Source: an uncultured Chlamydiae bacterium (lineage in GTDB: Bacteria; Chlamydiota; Chlamydiia; Chlamydiales; Rhabdochlamydiaceae). Taken from it: a stretch of DNA of 17,547 nucleotides. The position numbers were made by a program, and so were the translations under genes. The stretch is taken from assembly GCA_903867585.1 (NCBI GenBank), contig CAIPRZ010000097.1, positions 1 through 17,547 of the forward strand, read 5' to 3'. Numbering within the stretch: the stretch's first letter is position 1; each line of letters opens with the position of its first letter. This document shows positions 13,967 through 17,547 of this stretch, in pieces. The notes beneath the pieces are model-generated. The model saw only the letters and a list, made by a program, of their open reading frames with translations. It had not been told where the DNA came from and searched no databases.

Positions 13967-15319
13967 ATGGAAGAATTAATCATCGATGGTGGAATACCTC
14001 TTGAAGGTAAAGTAAAAGCAGCAGGGGCTAAAAATGCCATCACAAAAATGCTTGTAGCCTCCTTGCTTTCTGATAAACGTTGCCGATTTACTAATGTCCC
14101 TAATATTTCAGAAGTGGATATCACTGTTTCACTCTTGCAAGAAATTGGAGCTGAAATTGATTGGGATAAAAGCAAAGCCGTTTTAGAAATCCAAACAAAA
14201 GATCTTAAGACAACCTATATTCCTCAACGTTTTTCTGGATCGAATCGTATCCCCATTTTAATGATTGGTGCTCTTCTTGGCCGTACTGATGAAGATATCA
14301 TTGTCCCTACAGCTGGAGGCTGTAAAATTGGCAAAAGGCCTGTCGATTTTCATATCGAAGCTTTAGAAAAATTAGGTGCTAGCATTGAATATCGGGTTAT
14401 GAAAAAAGAAGGCGCCTACTTTGCAAGGGCCCATCAAGGATTAAAAGGTAATGTAATTTGTCTCAGCTATCCGTCTGTTGGAGCCACTGAAAATTCACTA
14501 CTTGCTGCCTGTAGAGCCCGTGGCACAACCATAATAAAAAATGCTGCCGTTGAACCTGAAATCATCGATCTTATCTTATTTTTACAAAAAATGGGCGTCG
14601 TTATCAATCTTGATCAAGACCGCACCATTCGCGTTGAACAATGCAAAGAGTTTTATGATGTCGATCATGAAGTTGTAACAGATCGTATTGAAGTTGCTTC
14701 CTTTGCACTAGCTGCTATTGCCACTAAAGGAAAAGTTTTTGTAGAAGGGGCCAATCAATCTCACATGCTTTCATTCTTGAGCGCCCTTAGACAAATTGGT
14801 GGAGGCTTTGAGGTAAAAAAAGAAGGTATAGAATTTTTCTATAAAGGTCCTCTACACGGTGGACTTATCCTAGAAACCAACGTACATCCCGGTTTTTTAA
14901 CTGACTGGCAACAACCTTTTGTAGTACTTTTAACTCAGGCAAAAGGCATTTCTATCATCCATGAGACAGTTTATGAGAATCGTTTTGGTTATACCGATAT
15001 GCTAAAAAACATGGGGGCCGACATACAACTGTCTACGCAATGCTTGAGCTCCTGTCCTTGCCGATTCCAACACATGGATTATTCTCATACATGCCTTGTT
15101 AAAGGACCAACTCCTTTAAGAGCTTCTAAACTCGAAATACCAGATCTAAGAGCTGGCTTTGCTTATGTTCTTGCTGCATTAATTGCTGAAGGCACCTCAA
15201 CACTCTCAGGACTTCCCTATCTAGACCGGGGTTATGAGAATCTTGTTGATAAACTTCAAATGCTAGGAGCCTCTGTGCAAAGGGAGCACTCCACTAAAGA
15301 AAAATTTATACTTGTTTAG
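13967..15319 (+). CDS. murA: UDP-N-acetylglucosamine 1-carboxyvinyltransferase MurA
   Basis: MurA transfers enolpyruvate from PEP to UDP-GlcNAc, the first committed step of peptidoglycan synthesis. The 450-residue protein is complete: GAKNAITK (20-27; K22, N23), TNVPNISEVD (42-51), the PEP loop TAGGCKIGKRPVDFH (115-129), TENSLLAA (174-181), TDR and the general-base region LTDWQQPF (311-318, D313), and IPDLRAGFAY (391-400). C119 is the cysteine that fosfomycin attacks; C. trachomatis MurA has aspartate there and is resistant. Near the end is an insertion relative to E. coli MurA with four cysteines (359, 363, 365, 376) around CPCRF, which I believe occurs in a subgroup of MurA proteins. GGGGGA (13958-13963) is a good ribosome binding site for the ATG. 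The next gene, epmB, starts 51 bases later. Confidence 0.95.
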   Translation: MEELIIDGGIPLEGKVKAAGAKNAITKMLVASLLSDKRCRFTNVPNISEVDITVSLLQEIGAEIDWDKSKAVLEIQTKDLKTTYIPQRFSGSNRIPILMIGALLGRTDEDIIVPTAGGCKIGKRPVDFHIEALEKLGASIEYRVMKKEGAYFARAHQGLKGNVICLSYPSVGATENSLLAACRARGTTIIKNAAVEPEIIDLILFLQKMGVVINLDQDRTIRVEQCKEFYDVDHEVVTDRIEVASFALAAIATKGKVFVEGANQSHMLSFLSALRQIGGGFEVKKEGIEFFYKGPLHGGLILETNVHPGFLTDWQQPFVVLLTQAKGISIIHETVYENRFGYTDMLKNMGADIQLSTQCLSSCPCRFQHMDYSHTCLVKGPTPLRASKLEIPDLRAGFAYVLAALIAEGTSTLSGLPYLDRGYENLVDKLQMLGASVQREHSTKEKFILV

Positions 15320-15354
15320 TAGCTAATTTTACTAGCGCCATCATGAGCCTGTTG

Positions 15355-15363
15355 TGATAAAAT
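15355..15363 (+). promoter_or_regulatory. Extended -10-like element TGATAAAAT just before epmB
   Basis: TGATAAAAT is an extended -10 match, but no recognisable -35 lies 16-18 bp upstream. If used, transcription would begin close to base 15370, at or next to the epmB ATG, giving a nearly leaderless mRNA. epmB may otherwise be read from murA, since no terminator is visible in 15320-15370. Confidence 0.3.
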
Positions 15364-15370
15364 CTAAGGC

Positions 15371-16348
15371 ATGTTGTGGCGCCAAATTCAAAAAAATAAT
15401 TTTACAGATCTTAACACCCTGTTAGACTTTCTAGAAATTGAACCTATTCATAGGGTTAATTTCCTAGAGAAGTCCCCTTTTGTTTTAAATTTACCTCAAA
15501 GATTAGCACAAAAAATAACCAAACAATCTTTGAACGATCCAATTTTACTTCAGTTTTTACCTCTTTTATTGGAGCAAAATCCTGATGGAGAGCTAGATCC
15601 TGTAAAAGACAAAGACTTTCAAAAAACAACAAGCCTTTTACAAAAATACTCTAGTAGAGCTCTGATAATTACTACCTCTGCATGCGCCATGCATTGCCGC
15701 TATTGTTTTAGAAAAAATTACGACTATCTGCCTTCTAATTTTCAAAATGAATTAGAACTTATTAAAAATGACTCTTCGCTAGAAGAAATATTATTGAGTG
15801 GTGGCGACCCCTTATCATTAAGTGATGAAAAATTATTTAATCTACTTGAAGCCTTAGATAAAATCCCTCATCTAAAAAGAATCCGTTTTCATACCCGTTT
15901 TATCGTGGGAATCCCTGAAAGAATTCACGAGGGATTTATAAAAAAAATTCAATCTCTAAAAAAACAGCTTTTCTTTGTTATTCATGTCAATCACGCTAAA
16001 GAGCTCGATGAAGACATATTTATAGCCTCCAAAAAGCTTTTAAGCTGTGGTATACCCGTACTATCCCAAACGGTATTACTAAAAGGGGTCAATGATGATA
16101 TAGAAACGCTTGTAGATTTATTTAAAGCCCTTTCTAATAGAGGCATAATACCCTACTACTTGCATCAATTCGATCCAGTCCAAGGATCTATGCATTTTGA
16201 AGTACCTATCGAAACCGGACTTAATTTATACGCTCAGCTTAAAAACCATCTGCCTGGCTACGCAGTACCTAGATATGTTCAAGAAATTCCGGGCCATTTA
16301 AGTAAAACCCCTCTAACAGCTTTTGAACGCCAATCAACTGGATGCTAG
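15371..16348 (+). CDS. epmB: EF-P (R)-beta-lysylation protein EpmB / lysine 2,3-aminomutase-type radical SAM enzyme
   Basis: EpmB (YjeK) converts L-lysine to (R)-beta-lysine with PLP and a radical SAM cluster; EpmA then attaches it to elongation factor P. The 325-residue protein has the cluster motif CAMHCRYCF (C105, C109, C112), SGGDPL (143-148), RFHTR (172-176), HVNHAKELDED (205-215), QTVLLKGVND (233-242), YYLHQFDPVQG (262-272) and the predicted PLP lysine K312 in LSKTPL. The short length without the C-terminal extension of clostridial lysine aminomutases favours EpmB. The start aligns with the E. coli N-terminus (W then DLNTLL). TAAGG ends one base before the ATG, too close for a normal ribosome site; TTG at 15374 is the alternative. 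EpmA and EF-P genes are not in the window. Confidence 0.87.
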   Translation: MLWRQIQKNNFTDLNTLLDFLEIEPIHRVNFLEKSPFVLNLPQRLAQKITKQSLNDPILLQFLPLLLEQNPDGELDPVKDKDFQKTTSLLQKYSSRALIITTSACAMHCRYCFRKNYDYLPSNFQNELELIKNDSSLEEILLSGGDPLSLSDEKLFNLLEALDKIPHLKRIRFHTRFIVGIPERIHEGFIKKIQSLKKQLFFVIHVNHAKELDEDIFIASKKLLSCGIPVLSQTVLLKGVNDDIETLVDLFKALSNRGIIPYYLHQFDPVQGSMHFEVPIETGLNLYAQLKNHLPGYAVPRYVQEIPGHLSKTPLTAFERQSTGC

Positions 16349-16363
16349 TATAATCAGATTATG

Positions 16364-16392
16364 CTGAAAAAAATAGCTCTCAATGATAAAAT
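16364..16392 (+). promoter_or_regulatory. Candidate promoter of the small hypothetical gene before argS
   Basis: CTGAAA (16364-16369) and TAAAAT (16387-16392) are 17 bp apart, and TGA precedes the -10, repeating the TGATAAAAT element found before epmB. Transcription would start near 16399, which would favour the internal ATG at 16425. A competing perfect TATAAT lies at 16349-16354 with a TTGAAC 20 bp upstream and would favour the ATG at 16383. An imperfectly understood dyad, ATAATC-A-GATTAT (16350-16362), overlaps that site. Confidence 0.35.
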
Positions 16393-16907
16393 ATTCGTTA
16401 AAAAAATTTAAGCTTTTAATTTACATGTCTTTACCAACTACACTAACCAAATCACCAACATCCTATTTTTCATTGAGTGGATTGCATCCTGATTTAAAAA
16501 CACTAGAAACACCAAGCGAAGTTGTAACTCCACCTACAGGCAAAAAATCATTAGATTCTTCTAAAATCATTAAAATAACTGGAATGTGTATTAATGCTTC
16601 TGGATTTAAAAAGAGAGAAATGAAAACTTTACCTTCCAATAACACCTATATTAACATCACACAAGATCAATTAGATATTCTTAAGCTTAGAAAGCCCGAT
16701 AAAGAATTTTTTGATACTGTTTACGGGGAAGTTGATAGCGCTGAATTTAGAACGCCCTGGCTGTGCTCCTTACTGCCTGAATATAATTCGGAGTTTGACA
16801 AAGGCACTCTTATTAAATTTTATTTATTTTTTGATCAGGCATCTCCAAAAGAACTTAATTTATATACGATTTCAATTTGCAGTCACAAACTCTTTTCACA
16901 TAAATAA
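16383..16907 (+). CDS. Small hypothetical protein between epmB and argS
   Basis: I do not recognise this product, which is 174 residues from ATG 16383 or 160 from ATG 16425. Neither start has a Shine-Dalgarno sequence. The first 14 residues (MIKYSLKKFKLLIY) are basic and differ in character from what follows, and a promoter-like element overlaps their codons, so the shorter form may be the real one. From MSLPTTLTKS on, the sequence is Ser/Thr/Pro-rich for about 45 residues, then becomes a mixed soluble domain with four cysteines (in GMCINA, WLCSLL, and SICSHK). There is no transmembrane segment. A polar Ser/Thr-rich N-terminus would suit a secreted effector, but nothing shows this directly. 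Its stop is 4 bases from the convergent argS stop. Coding is supported by the long open frame and the tight packing only. Confidence 0.55.
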   Translation: MIKYSLKKFKLLIYMSLPTTLTKSPTSYFSLSGLHPDLKTLETPSEVVTPPTGKKSLDSSKIIKITGMCINASGFKKREMKTLPSNNTYINITQDQLDILKLRKPDKEFFDTVYGEVDSAEFRTPWLCSLLPEYNSEFDKGTLIKFYLFFDQASPKELNLYTISICSHKLFSHK

Positions 16908-16911
16908 ACTA

Positions 16912-17547
16912 TTACATTTTTTCTAGCGTTTCTATCCCTAGTAGCTCAAGTCCTGTTTTAAGGACATTTGAAGTTAATTCACAAAGAACAAGTCTAGAAT
17001 TTTGATGTTTATCTCCTTCTACACGACAGTCTCTAAAAAAGGCGTTAAACAAACAAGCAAGATCAAATAAATACTCACAAAGACGATGAGGATATAAATC
17101 CTCGATATAGTTATACAAAACCTCGTCAAAACGTCTTAAATGAAGAGCAAGCGCTATTTCGCTCTCATGATCCAAAATGCAGCCGTAGTTAATAATATCT
17201 TCTCTTCTAACACCGACTTTTCGTTTGATGCTTTGGGCACGTACATAGGAATATAGTAAGAAAGGAGCAGTATTACCCTCAAATTTAAGCATTTTCTCAT
17301 AAGAGAAGGTGTAATCTTTTACTCTGTTACAAGAAAGATCACTGTATTTTACTGCATCTATTCCTAAAATTTTGGCCATCTTTTCAAGCTCAGATTCATC
17401 AAGCTCTGGCATTCTTTCAACAAGAATTTTTTTAGCTTCAATAACGGATTCTAAAAGAAGATCGATAAGTTTTTCAGTTTCACCAGACCGAGTTTTAAAT
17501 TTTTTACCATCAGAACCAAGAACAAGACCAAAAGGGACATGATCAAA
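16912..17547 (-). CDS. argS: Arginine--tRNA ligase, C-terminal part (5' end beyond the window)
   Basis: ArgS charges tRNA-Arg. The frame is open to the right-hand edge of the window, so the first methionine seen (17412) is internal; 211 residues are visible. They begin FDHVPFGLVLGSDGKKFKTR, where KFKTR stands for the KMSKS loop of ArgS. Next come NRVKDYTFSYEKML and FEGNTAPFLLYSYVR, and then the DALR anticodon-binding domain with ALHLRRF, HRLCEYLFDLACLFNAFF, and the usual family ending LELLGIETLEKM. The gene converges on the small hypothetical gene with 4 bases between stops and no terminator hairpin visible. murA near argS recalls CT455/CT454 of C. trachomatis. Confidence 0.93.
   Translation of the reverse strand, partial: FDHVPFGLVLGSDGKKFKTRSGETEKLIDLLLESVIEAKKILVERMPELDESELEKMAKILGIDAVKYSDLSCNRVKDYTFSYEKMLKFEGNTAPFLLYSYVRAQSIKRKVGVRREDIINYGCILDHESEIALALHLRRFDEVLYNYIEDLYPHRLCEYLFDLACLFNAFFRDCRVEGDKHQNSRLVLCELTSNVLKTGLELLGIETLEKM

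Noticed and set aside
15043..15100. MurA segment CRFQHMDY resembling CQFQHMDY of the methyltransferase in this window
   Set aside because: The methyltransferase stretch belongs to its Fe-S motif with other cysteines at fixed spacing. In MurA the same region is a known type of insertion in some subfamilies, as far as I recall, and the flanks do not match. I take the similarity as coincidence.
1..17547. CRISPR arrays, insertion sequences, phage genes, tRNA or rRNA genes
   Set aside because: Reading both strands showed no regularly spaced repeats, no transposase or integrase frame, and no cloverleaf or rRNA-like stretch; nearly all bases are in recognisable genes or short spacers.

Overview
The window comes from an AT-rich genome of the phylum Chlamydiota, most likely a chlamydia-related (environmental) lineage and not the genus Chlamydia. 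The clearest marker is an EUO transcription factor, which I know only from Chlamydiae. The order secDF - recJ - euo - gltX also matches C. trachomatis CT448-CT445 as I recall it. A cysJ/ispF pair (compare CT435/CT434) and murA near argS (compare CT455/CT454) support the same placement. Departures from the Chlamydia pattern are a stand-alone Ddl where Chlamydia has a MurC-Ddl fusion, a MurA that keeps the active-site cysteine, and several extra genes between the conserved ones. Locus numbers are from memory and were not searched.

Layout. (1) 1-4942, plus strand: the 3' part of a SecD-SecF fusion with a terminator, then a tightly coupled recJ-rlmC/D-like pair. (2) 4943-7503: euo on the minus strand, closed by a hairpin terminator shared with the convergent methyltransferase gene and divergent from a periplasmic tail-specific protease (tsp). 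(3) 7504-9219: gltX behind a strong hairpin, then a 39-residue minus-strand lipoprotein gene that sits where Chlamydia has omcA. (4) 9267-11879: a flavodoxin-less cysJ convergent on a two-gene minus-strand operon, ddl then ispF; cysJ and ispF stop on the same CTAG. (5) 11917-13837: an uncharacterised ATP-grasp enzyme divergent from ddl, whose 3' end overlaps a minus-strand membrane-associated hypothetical gene. (6) 13967-17547: murA, an EpmB/KamA-type radical SAM enzyme, a small hypothetical gene, and the 3' end of argS on the minus strand.

How the genes fit together. Most are housekeeping: protein export (SecDF), DNA repair (RecJ), RNA modification, tRNA charging (GltX, ArgS), peptidoglycan precursor synthesis (MurA, Ddl), isoprenoid synthesis (IspF) and EF-P modification (EpmB). 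Developmental control is represented by EUO. The accessory content is the tiny lipoprotein, the ATP-grasp protein, the hydrophobic hypothetical protein next to murA and the small protein next to argS. The observations most worth following up are an IspF that appears to lack all three canonical metal ligands, the ATP-grasp enzyme beside ddl, the two tandem helix-turn-helix units in EUO, and the omcA-position mini-lipoprotein. No tRNA, rRNA, CRISPR array, insertion sequence or phage gene was seen, and no gene-free stretch exceeds 300 bases.
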